From positions 62,001-126,000 of the forward strand of contig NZ_JADLQX010000012.1 of the NCBI RefSeq assembly GCF_015477605.1: a stretch of DNA of 64,000 nucleotides, read 5' to 3'. The notes under the pieces are model-generated. The model searched no databases. It was not told the origin of the DNA and worked only from the letters and a program-made list of their open reading frames with translations. Of this stretch, positions 46,588-53,834 are shown piece after piece. Positions within the stretch are counted from its first letter, which is position 1; each line of letters starts with the position of its first letter. A program made the position numbers and the translations under genes. This stretch comes from Nocardia amamiensis (GTDB taxonomy: Bacteria > Actinomycetota > Actinomycetes > Mycobacteriales > Mycobacteriaceae).

Positions 46588-46610
46588 AAGTGGAGCAATA
46601 ACCTCCGTTT
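46588..46610. promoter_or_regulatory. Candidate repressor dyad upstream of the PAP2 gene
   Basis: The arrangement AAgtGGAG, seven bases, CTCCgtTT lies 45 bases before the PAP2 start. GGAG/CTCC dyads of this kind are common TetR-family operators in actinomycetes. A GTTTAAAC palindrome overlaps its edge. No regulator gene is adjacent. Confidence 0.35.
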
Positions 46611-46925
46611 AAACTAGCAGTACCGAACCGACAACTTCAGCAGTATGTGACCGGGCATACACGCGCCGCTCCGACAATTGAATTCGCTTGCCCCCAACGA
46701 GAATTCGCGATACCCGCGGCATGCACCCGGCTCAGCGACAACCCGATCGCGAACGCATCGCATTAGGCGAATTCCGTTGGAGTCGGATACGAGTTCGAGC
46801 GGGAGCAGGTTGCGAATCAGCACCCGGCCCACATCCGGCGCGGTCCGAGTCCCGTCGCCTCGCGGAGATCGTCCGACAAACCGGCCTCCGCCGGGACGAC
46901 GGGCTGATCACGTCGGCGAATCAAC

Positions 46926-46956
46926 TTGACTTGGAGTGCGCTCCAGGTCGTAGCGT
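46926..46956 (+). promoter_or_regulatory. MerR-type promoter of the aldo/keto reductase gene
   Basis: TTGACT (46926-46931) and TAGCGT (46951-46956) are separated by 19 bases, and the spacer carries the dyad CTTGGAGTG/CGCTCCAGG. The overlong spacer with a central dyad is the hallmark of promoters activated by MerR-family regulators through DNA untwisting. It lies about 60 bases before the ATG. No MerR gene is nearby. Confidence 0.75.
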
Positions 46957-47014
46957 CACGGATCGTGAGCGCGGCTCACCATCGAATTTCGGCGTCACCA
47001 AGGAGGACTCCCGC

Positions 47015-47998
47015 ATGATCGCGACCAGGAAACTCGGCGAGCTGACCGTCGGTGCACAGGGGCTCGGCTGCATGGGCATGAGCCAGGCATACGGCGTGCG
47101 CGGAAATGACGACGAGTCGATCGCCACCATCCATCGCGCCCTGGATCTGGGTGTCACGCTGCTGGACACGGCGAACGTCTACGGCCCCGAGACGAACGAG
47201 CGGCTCGTCGGCCGCGCCATCGCCGACCGCCGCGACCAGGTGGTGCTGGCCACTAAGTTCGGCATCGTATGGGGCGAGGGCGGCGCGATGGGTGCGCGGG
47301 GCGACGCGGCCTACGTCAAACAGTCCTGCGACGCGTCGCTGGCCCGGCTCGGTGTCGACCACATCGACCTGTACTACCAGCATCGCGTCGACCCCGACGT
47401 GCCGATCGAGGAGACCTGGGGTGCGCTGGCGGAACTTGTGGCCGCAGGCAAGGTGCGCTACCTCGGCATCTCCGAGGCGTCGGCAGCGACCATCCGCCGC
47501 GCCAACGCCGTGCATCCGGTGACAGCCCTGCAGAGCGAATGGTCGCTGTGGACCCGCGACATCGAAGCCGAGGTCCTGCCGGCCTGCCGTGAGCTGGGCA
47601 TCGGTATCGTGCCGTTCGCACCGCTCGGCCGCGGCTTCCTCACCGGTGCCATCACCTCCACCGCCGAACTGCCCGCCGACGACATGCGCCGCCGACTGCC
47701 CCGCTTCGCCGACGGCAACCTCGACCGCAATCTCGCCATCGTCGCCGCGCTCCGCGCCCTCGCCGACGAAAAAGGCGTCACCGCAGGTCAATTGGCGTTG
47801 GCGTGGGTACACAGCCGCGGCGCCGACGTGGTGCCGATTCCGGGCACCAAACGCCGCACCTATCTGGAGCAGAACGTCGCCGCCGCCGACATCGAGTTGA
47901 GCAACGAGGATCTGATCCGCATCGAGGCGGCGGCTCCGGCCGAAGCCGTTGCCGGCGCCCGCTACCCCGAGGAGCTCGCACGCGCCGCGGGTAAGTGA
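47015..47998 (+). CDS. Aldo/keto reductase
   Basis: 327-aa NADPH-dependent TIM-barrel reductase. The catalytic tetrad is visible: LLDTANVYGPE (Asp, Tyr), ATKFG (Lys) and YYQHRVD (His). SEWSLWTRD and GVTAGQLALAWV, IPGTKRRTYLEQN (cofactor-binding) follow. The ATG at 47015 has AGGAGG eight bases upstream; the frame open from 46688 has no support. It resembles the YhdN/PyrA-like group reducing reactive aldehydes or ketones. The MerR-type promoter upstream suggests induction by an electrophile or aldehyde stress. Confidence 0.94.
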   Translation: MIATRKLGELTVGAQGLGCMGMSQAYGVRGNDDESIATIHRALDLGVTLLDTANVYGPETNERLVGRAIADRRDQVVLATKFGIVWGEGGAMGARGDAAYVKQSCDASLARLGVDHIDLYYQHRVDPDVPIEETWGALAELVAAGKVRYLGISEASAATIRRANAVHPVTALQSEWSLWTRDIEAEVLPACRELGIGIVPFAPLGRGFLTGAITSTAELPADDMRRRLPRFADGNLDRNLAIVAALRALADEKGVTAGQLALAWVHSRGADVVPIPGTKRRTYLEQNVAAADIELSNEDLIRIEAAAPAEAVAGARYPEELARAAGK

Positions 47999-48649
47999 CG
48001 GGCGCCTCGGCGACAGACCGCCAATTCCGTTGCCCCGCCGACACCGGCCACCGCGATGGGGTGTCGGCGGGAACCGGCTTGCCCTTGTCTGCGTCAAAGT
48101 AGTGTGACAGCTAGACTGACATGGGGGGTTCAGCCGTGCGTGGATCCAGACCAATTACGGCGGTGTCGTCAGCGGATTGCTGGCGTCGGTCGTATCGATC
48201 GCGGTTGCGGTGGCCATCTTCGACGCGTGATCAGCGGAGCGACCGGATCACAGCCGGAATGTCGCACTCGGTTCCATGTGCGCGACCGGTCTCCGATCTC
48301 CATCAGGAGGCAAGCGCCCGGCGGAATCCCCCGGTGGCTTGCGCAGTCCTCAGCTCAACGCTTTCTTCACCAACTCGGCGATCCTTGCCTCGTCGGCGGC
48401 GTCGATTTCGTCAGCGCGACAGCGGTCGGCCACATGGTCACCAACCACCGGTACTCCTTGTGATGCTAGTCACCACATTGGATGGAACCCCGTGCGCCAC
48501 AGGCAGGTCTAAGAGAGATAGAAGCGAATCCAGAAGCAAGGAGCTGCAGCGGTACATAGACGAGAATCTTTGTACAGCAATATGATCCGCAGCAACCACA
48601 CCACGCAGAGTGTCCGCATACGCCATGTGATCGACGAAGGGGAGGGGTG
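47999..48649. other. Long intergenic region before the ImmA/IrrE gene
   Basis: About 650 bases. It includes a fragment of a DUF1801 gene (48350-48436, minus strand). Related cassettes often have a helix-turn-helix regulator gene before the ImmA/IrrE gene, but no such gene could be found here. Lower GC content (for example 48500-48600) suggests acquired or decayed DNA. Confidence 0.5.
48350..48436 (-). pseudogene. Truncated, frameshifted 3' fragment of a DUF1801 gene
   Basis: About 85 bases are closely similar to the end of the intact DUF1801 gene at 52183-52656. One frame gives MWPTAVALTKS, matching MWPTAFALTKL; a shift then gives DAADEARIAELVKKALS and a stop, matching AADEARIAELVRKAVS. No start or upstream part remains. 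Confidence 0.7.
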
Positions 48650-49165
48650 ATGGAGGATCTGGCCGCGCGGTTCGGGGAGCTGAGTCGCCTGGTACCGATC
48701 CCCTACCCATGGGACACAACAGAATACGTCGTGCGGGTAGCCGAGTACCGGGGACGGCCGATCACGTTGTGCCCGATCGACGTCAACGCCCTCTTGGGCA
48801 CCGGATGCGGCACCGGAAGCGGCCTGTGGATCGCCCGGGAAGACGATGACGTGATCATGTACGGTGCTGACACCGAATGGCATGCCGATCACATCATCGC
48901 GCACGAGATCGGTCACATGCTGCTCGGCCACGGAGCGGGTGTGAGCGGTTCCGGTGGCAGCGATGCAGCTGAACTGCCGTTGCGCGAGTTGATGCCCTCG
49001 CTGTCGCTGGAAACCATCCGCAGCGTACTGCGCCGCCAAGATTACGGCAGTGAGCGAGAACGCGCCGCCGAAACCTTCGCCGACCTGCTGCTGGTCGAAG
49101 CGATGCTGCCGAAGCGGTCGGCGAGCCGGCTCCGCTCGACGTTCTTCCGAAACCGGCATCGATGA
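48650..49165 (+). CDS. ImmA/IrrE-type metallopeptidase-like protein
   Basis: 171-aa protein with a zinc site HEIGHMLLGH near residue 80 and a supporting acidic segment in SERERAAETFADLLLVEAM. This is the small secretion-free zincin type found next to DUF6545 membrane proteins in actinomycetes, where it is thought to act with a helix-turn-helix regulator. GGGGAGGGG precedes the ATG at 48650. Two bases separate its stop and the next start. Cytosolic; target unknown. Confidence 0.82.
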   Translation: MEDLAARFGELSRLVPIPYPWDTTEYVVRVAEYRGRPITLCPIDVNALLGTGCGTGSGLWIAREDDDVIMYGADTEWHADHIIAHEIGHMLLGHGAGVSGSGGSDAAELPLRELMPSLSLETIRSVLRRQDYGSERERAAETFADLLLVEAMLPKRSASRLRSTFFRNRHR

Positions 49166-49166
49166 G

Positions 49167-50354
49167 ATGACCTCCCCGATACCGGGTCTGATCGCCTGGC
49201 CCGTCCTGACAGGTATCACGCTGGTGCTCGCCGGTCGGTGGTGGCTGTTGCGCGACAGCGTCGTCGACCGGCTCATCAACCGCGCGCTGGCCGCCGCTCT
49301 CTCCGGGCTCTTGTTGAGAGAGGCATGGTTCGAGCAGTCACTGGCCTGGCTGCTGCCCGGCGACGACAGCGACGTGGTCAACCTCGCCCGACAGCTCTCG
49401 CTGGGGGCCATCTTGTTGATCGTCTCGAATATCTACGGCATCGCCAAGCTGTGGGCAGGCACCGATCCCGCGCACACCTGGCGCAGACAGCGGCGTTACG
49501 ACCTCGTCACGATCACAATCACCGCCGTCATCCTGATCGCGGGGACGCCCGCCCGCCGCGCCGACCAATTGATCGACCAACACCTGGGCTGGCAGGCTGT
49601 CGTGGTCTGGGTCGTGTTCTCCCTGCCGATCGGCGCTACCGCCCTGCTCGTCAGCCGGGTAGGTGTGCGCGAGATGCGCGCAGACGACACCACCTGGCGG
49701 GAACGCGCCCTATACATAGTGATTCTGTGCTTGGCAGTGGCCCTCGGGATCGAAGCGGTCGCAAACCCCATCGAGACCGCCAAGAGTGTCGTGACAGACC
49801 ATCCGGTACATGATCCCGAGATGCACCGGAAAGCATGGAGCTTCTTTCTCGCGGCCGTCGGCGCTCCCGCCGTGGTCACGGTGCCGCTGATCAGCGCCCT
49901 GCTCAGCCACATCGGATGGGACCGCACCGGCCGCTACTGCCGCCGCCTGCAACCGATGTGGGCCGATCTCACCGCAGCCGTACCCGAAATCGTGCTCGAG
50001 ATGCCGCGCGACCACAACAGCCGTACAGACCCCGCTATCCGTCTGCACCGCATGACAGTCGAGATCCGCGACAGCCTGCTACACCTCAAACGCTACAGCC
50101 ACAGCCCCGGCGATCTGGCCGCCACCACCGGTGACCCCCAAATCCATGCCCACCGCATCGCCGAGGCCATCGCCACCAAAGCTGCCGGATGCCCACCGAT
50201 CGCGAGCCCGTCCATGCCCCGGCACCACGTCCACCCGGGCGCACGCGACCTCACCGAAGAGCTGCGCCAGCTACTCGCACTCGCCAAAGCCTGGCCACCC
50301 ACCCGCAGCCCGACAACCACCATCAACCATGGTCCCAGCCGACTCGGCCTCTAG
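49167..50354 (+). CDS. DUF6545 (MAB_1171c family) membrane protein
   Basis: 395-aa protein with about seven transmembrane helices in residues 1-240 and a soluble C-terminal domain with RLHRMTVEIRDSLLHLKRY. This agrees with MAB_1171c-family putative transporters. The conserved arrangement ImmA/IrrE-DUF6545-(oxidoreductase or P450) is widespread in Streptomyces, Nocardia and Mycobacterium. Function unknown; possible membrane sensor or receptor for the zincin. Confidence 0.8.
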   Translation: MTSPIPGLIAWPVLTGITLVLAGRWWLLRDSVVDRLINRALAAALSGLLLREAWFEQSLAWLLPGDDSDVVNLARQLSLGAILLIVSNIYGIAKLWAGTDPAHTWRRQRRYDLVTITITAVILIAGTPARRADQLIDQHLGWQAVVVWVVFSLPIGATALLVSRVGVREMRADDTTWRERALYIVILCLAVALGIEAVANPIETAKSVVTDHPVHDPEMHRKAWSFFLAAVGAPAVVTVPLISALLSHIGWDRTGRYCRRLQPMWADLTAAVPEIVLEMPRDHNSRTDPAIRLHRMTVEIRDSLLHLKRYSHSPGDLAATTGDPQIHAHRIAEAIATKAAGCPPIASPSMPRHHVHPGARDLTEELRQLLALAKAWPPTRSPTTTINHGPSRLGL

Positions 50355-50375
50355 CCGGATAGGAGCCACATCTTC

Positions 50376-51788
50376 ATGGCGGTCACGACGACCTCGAACA
50401 ACCCTCCCACCCCGCTGCCGCACCCACGCTGGCGGCTGCCGGTCCTCGGCGACCTGCTGACGATCAATCCATTCAAGCCGACACAAACCTCCATGCGCGA
50501 CGCCCAGGAGTTGGGCCCCATCTTCGAACGCAGAATCGTCAACTGGCCGATGATCGTTGTCTCCGGCGCAGACCTCATCGCCGAGATCAACGACGAAAAG
50601 CACTGGACCAAACACGTCGGGGTGCTGTTCAAAAAGCTCAGGCCTGTCGCCCGAGACGGGCTCTTCACCGCCTACAACCATGAACCCAACTGGGCCAAAG
50701 CGCACAATATCCTCGCTCCCAGCTTCACCCAGTCCGCGATGCGCGGCTACCACCAGACCATGACCGAAGCGGTCAGCGAGCTACTCGACTATTGGGACCA
50801 GCGTGAAGGCCAGTGGGTAGACATCCCCGAAGACATGAACAAACTGACCTTGGAGATCATCTCCAGAGCCGGGTTCGCCTACTCCTTCGACTCGTTCACT
50901 CGCGATGACATCGACCCGTTTGTCGCCGCGATGCTGCGGGGGTTGACCTACATCAACCGCAACGCCAACCTGCCCCCTCTGCTGCAGAAGACACTCGGCC
51001 GCCATGCCGCAGACCAGCACAAGCGCGACATTGTCTACGTCCACCAGATCGTCGACGATGTCATCGCCGCCCGTCAGGCCAGCGGCACCGTCGGCGAACA
51101 CGGTGACTTGCTCGACCGCATGCTCACCGTGCCCGACCCGGACACCGGCGAACAGCTCGACGCCCTCAACATCCGCAACCAGATCCTGACCTTCCTGGTA
51201 GCCGGCCACGAAACCTCGGCCGGTGTGCTCGCCTTCGCCCTCTACGAACTGGCACGCCACCCCGAACTGGCCGCGAAGGCCCGCGCTGAACTCGACGACC
51301 GCTTTCCCGGCCGCGACCGGCCGACCATCGCGTTCGAAGATGTGGCCAAACTGCGGTATCTGCGCCGCATCGTCGACGAGACACTGCGGTTGTGGCCTAT
51401 CGCCCCAGGCTATTTCCGGGAGGCGCGCCATGAGGTCGTCATCGGTGATGGCCGCTACCGGTTCGACAAGGGCGACTGGGTTTTTGTGCTCACCCTTCAA
51501 GCTCACCGCGACAAGAGCGCGTGGGGCGCCGACGCCGAGGAATGGGACCCCGACCGCTGGCAACCCGAACGACAGCGAGAACTCGGCCAGCACGTCTACA
51601 AGCCGTTCGGCACCGGCACACGAGCCTGCATCGGCCGCCAGTTCGCCTATCACGAAGTGATGCTCGCCCTCGCCCATGTGCTACACGCATACGACTTCGA
51701 GCACAACCCAGGCTACAAGCTGGACATCGCCGAGCAGATCACGCTCAAACCCCGCGGATTCAAACTCAGGTTGGCCCGCCGACGGTGA
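50376..51788 (+). CDS. Cytochrome P450, CYP102-like haem domain without reductase
   Basis: 470-aa P450. The haem loop is FGTGTRACIGRQFAYHE, the I-helix is FLVAGHETSAGVLAFALYEL, and the K-helix is ETLRLWP. These and the N-terminal PHPRWRLPVLGDLL resemble the CYP102/CYP505 haem domain (P450-BM3 type fatty-acid hydroxylases), but the C-terminal reductase is missing, so separate redox partners are needed. It starts 21 bases after the DUF6545 gene and belongs to that cassette. Substrate is unknown; a fatty acid or lipid is a reasonable guess. Confidence 0.92.
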   Translation: MAVTTTSNNPPTPLPHPRWRLPVLGDLLTINPFKPTQTSMRDAQELGPIFERRIVNWPMIVVSGADLIAEINDEKHWTKHVGVLFKKLRPVARDGLFTAYNHEPNWAKAHNILAPSFTQSAMRGYHQTMTEAVSELLDYWDQREGQWVDIPEDMNKLTLEIISRAGFAYSFDSFTRDDIDPFVAAMLRGLTYINRNANLPPLLQKTLGRHAADQHKRDIVYVHQIVDDVIAARQASGTVGEHGDLLDRMLTVPDPDTGEQLDALNIRNQILTFLVAGHETSAGVLAFALYELARHPELAAKARAELDDRFPGRDRPTIAFEDVAKLRYLRRIVDETLRLWPIAPGYFREARHEVVIGDGRYRFDKGDWVFVLTLQAHRDKSAWGADAEEWDPDRWQPERQRELGQHVYKPFGTGTRACIGRQFAYHEVMLALAHVLHAYDFEHNPGYKLDIAEQITLKPRGFKLRLARRR

Positions 51789-51892
51789 CCAGTCCGCGGG
51801 TCAGCGCCGTGGTCGACGAGCAGTGAACAGAGTGACGTCGCCGACCTAGGCGATGGGGAACTGCTCCAGCGCTGCTTGGAGCCGAGCCCGCT

Positions 51893-52168
51893 GGCAGTGG
51901 TCTGTGGATCGCCCGGGATGACGACGAGGTGATCACGTGCGGGGCTGACACCGAATGGCACGCCGATCACATCATTTACAGGTATCACGTTGGTGCTCGC
52001 CGGTCGGTGGTGGCTATTGCAGGACAGCGTCGTCGACCGGCTCATCAACCGCGCGCTCGCCGCCTCTGCACACACCTAGTTGATCAACCAAGACTTGGCC
52101 ACACACCCGCAGCCCGACACCACCATCGACCATGGTCCCCAGCCGACTCGGCCTCTTGCCGGATAGGA
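51893..52168 (+). pseudogene. Decayed, internally deleted copy of the ImmA/IrrE-DUF6545 pair
   Basis: Three blocks of near-identity to the intact pair upstream are joined in the same order. 51893-51976 matches about 48825-48898 of the ImmA gene, 51977-52068 matches about 49207-49296 of DUF6545, and 52094-52168 matches about 50288-50362, the end of DUF6545 and the bases beyond. The pieces between are deleted. The copy ends just before the DUF1801 gene. A tandem duplication followed by deletion is the simplest reading. Confidence 0.8.
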
Positions 52169-52182
52169 CCGTGAACTGGTCC

Positions 52183-52656
52183 TCAGCTCACCGCTTTCCG
52201 CACCAGCTCGGCGATCCTCGCCTCGTCGGCGGCGGTCAACTTCGTCAGCGCGAAAGCGGTCGGCCACATGGTGCCTTCGTCGAGGTTCGCGATGTCGTTG
52301 AAGCCTAACGTCGCGTACCGGGCCTTGAACTTCGCCGCACTTTGGAAGAAGCAGACGACCTTCCCGTCCTTGGCGTACGCGGGCATGCCGTACCAGAGTT
52401 TCGGCGTCAGGTCCGGTGCACTGGCGGTGACGACGGTATGGATCCGTTCGGCCATGGCGCGATCCGATTCCGACATCTCGGCGATCTTCGCGAGTACGTC
52501 TTTCGCCCCGTCCTCCTTGGTCGCGCGCGAGCCGCGGCGCGCGGCCGTCTTCAGCTCTTGGGCGTGCTCCTTCATCGCGGCTCGTTCTTCGTCCGTGAAT
52601 CCCACGGCCGCCTTGGTCTTCGCGGTTCCATTGGCGGACTTCTGCGCGTTCTTCAT
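52183..52656 (-). CDS. DUF1801 family protein
   Basis: 157-aa protein. An Ala/Lys-rich N-terminus (to about 50) is followed by the DUF1801 core with PKLWYGMPAYAKDGKVVCFF and FNDIANLDEGTMWPTAFALT. The domain has a YdhG/iron-chaperone-like fold; function unknown. The 3' end of a second copy lies at 48350-48436. Starts at 52656; the region between this gene and the DUF1206 gene (52657-52959) shows only short divergent promoters at best. Confidence 0.88.
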   Translation of the reverse strand: MKNAQKSANGTAKTKAAVGFTDEERAAMKEHAQELKTAARRGSRATKEDGAKDVLAKIAEMSESDRAMAERIHTVVTASAPDLTPKLWYGMPAYAKDGKVVCFFQSAAKFKARYATLGFNDIANLDEGTMWPTAFALTKLTAADEARIAELVRKAVS

Positions 52657-52959
52657 TGCCGATTACCTCTCTACCAGCCTCGACGGGGACACTCATCATG
52701 CTATGAAGTCCGCGCCGCGGAGGCTTCTTCAAAACTGATCAATCGTCGCGAAGGTACGGCCAGCGAGCGTTCATGACTGTCGCTTCCACCTGAAGAGATG
52801 CCGATTCGCGCGATCGCGAGTCGGCTCTGGCAACCGCTGGGACGGAAAGTCACGACCGGCTCACCCGGGCGCCGGGGGAGGTGCTTTCTCCGCGGACTTG
52901 GGTATCCGGTCGACGTCCTGCGCGGGCTTCGCGCCGTGGTATCTGGATGGAGGAGCAGC

Positions 52960-53772
52960 ATGACCCACAGCGGTCTATCCCACACCGCCGGGCAGATCGC
53001 CCAGAGCAGCGTGTTCGCGCGCGTCGCCCGCGCCGGCTATGTCATGTCCGGCCTCGTCCACCTGCTCATCGGCTACATCGCCATCCGGCTCGCGTTCGGC
53101 GGTGGGGGCAACGCTGATCAATCCGGGGCCATGGCGGAGTTGGCGGATAGACCGGGTGGCGAGTTCACCCTGTGGGTGGGCGTGGTCGCGTTCGTGCTGA
53201 TGGCGCTCTGGCGGCTGGCGGAGGCCGTCTTCGGCAGCGCGTCCGAGCCGGGGGCCGGCAACCGGAAGTCCGAAGTGTCCGATCGGGCCAAAGCGCTCGC
53301 GCTGTCCGTCGTCTATTTCGCGCTCGCGATCACCGCGTTCCGTTTCGCACAGGGCAGTGGGCAGTCGAGCAGTAGCCAGAGTGTCGGGCTCACCGCACGC
53401 CTGATGCAGCACACGGCGGGCACGATCGTGCTCGTCGCTGCTGGGCTGGTCATCATCGCGGTCGGCGGCTACCACGTGCACAAAGGAGCCAGCCAGAATT
53501 TCCTCGACGATCTTCGCGGGGTCCCGAGCGCCTTTGTGCGGCGGCTGGGCACTGTGGGCTACATCGCCAAAGGGCTGGCCGTCGCCGCGGTCGGGTTGCT
53601 GGTCATCCTCGCCGCGACCGAATCCGATCCGAACAAGTCCGCAGGCCTGGACGGGGCCGTGAAAACGCTCGGTGCGCAACCCTTCGGCATGGTCCTGCTC
53701 CTGATCGCGGGGTCAGGCATCATCACTTACGGGCTCTACAGCTTCGTCATGGCCCGCACCACCAAGATGTAG
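52960..53772 (+). CDS. DUF1206 membrane protein
   Basis: 270-aa membrane protein made of three related units, each with a pair of helices beginning ARAGYVMSGLVHLLIGYIA, ALALSVVYFALAITAFRFA and LGTVGYIAKGLAVAAVGLLV, as in DUF1206. ATG 52960 follows GGAGGAGC. No biochemical function known; it is expected in the cytoplasmic membrane. It is convergent with the ABC exporter genes and they share a terminator. Confidence 0.9.
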   Translation: MTHSGLSHTAGQIAQSSVFARVARAGYVMSGLVHLLIGYIAIRLAFGGGGNADQSGAMAELADRPGGEFTLWVGVVAFVLMALWRLAEAVFGSASEPGAGNRKSEVSDRAKALALSVVYFALAITAFRFAQGSGQSSSSQSVGLTARLMQHTAGTIVLVAAGLVIIAVGGYHVHKGASQNFLDDLRGVPSAFVRRLGTVGYIAKGLAVAAVGLLVILAATESDPNKSAGLDGAVKTLGAQPFGMVLLLIAGSGIITYGLYSFVMARTTKM

Positions 53773-53797
53773 CGCTCGGCGCCGACTGCGCACAAGG

Positions 53798-53834
53798 CCG
53801 TGCGGCGCACAACCGTTGTGCGCCGCACGGGTTT
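53798..53834. terminator. Bidirectional terminator between DUF1206 and ABC permease
   Basis: A perfect 15-bp stem (53798-53812 with 53816-53830) and a 3-base loop, followed by GTTTTC on the plus strand, four bases from the minus-strand permease stop. Convincing for the plus strand, usable for both. Confidence 0.8.

Larger units (their letters stand above)
46544..47014. other. Divergent intergenic region between PAP2 and aldo/keto reductase genes
   Basis: About 470 bases. It contains a dyad near the PAP2 gene (46588-46610) and a MerR-type promoter near the reductase gene (46926-46956). The middle (46615-46920) holds nothing I can support as a gene. Confidence 0.5.

Noticed and set aside
46615..46920. 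Plus-strand frame continuous with the aldo/keto reductase (N-terminal extension)
   Set aside because: It runs across the MerR-type promoter and AGGAGG site, and the family starts at 47015.
48000..48649. Helix-turn-helix regulator gene before the ImmA/IrrE gene
   Set aside because: Expected from related cassettes, but no frame there shows a helix-turn-helix motif.
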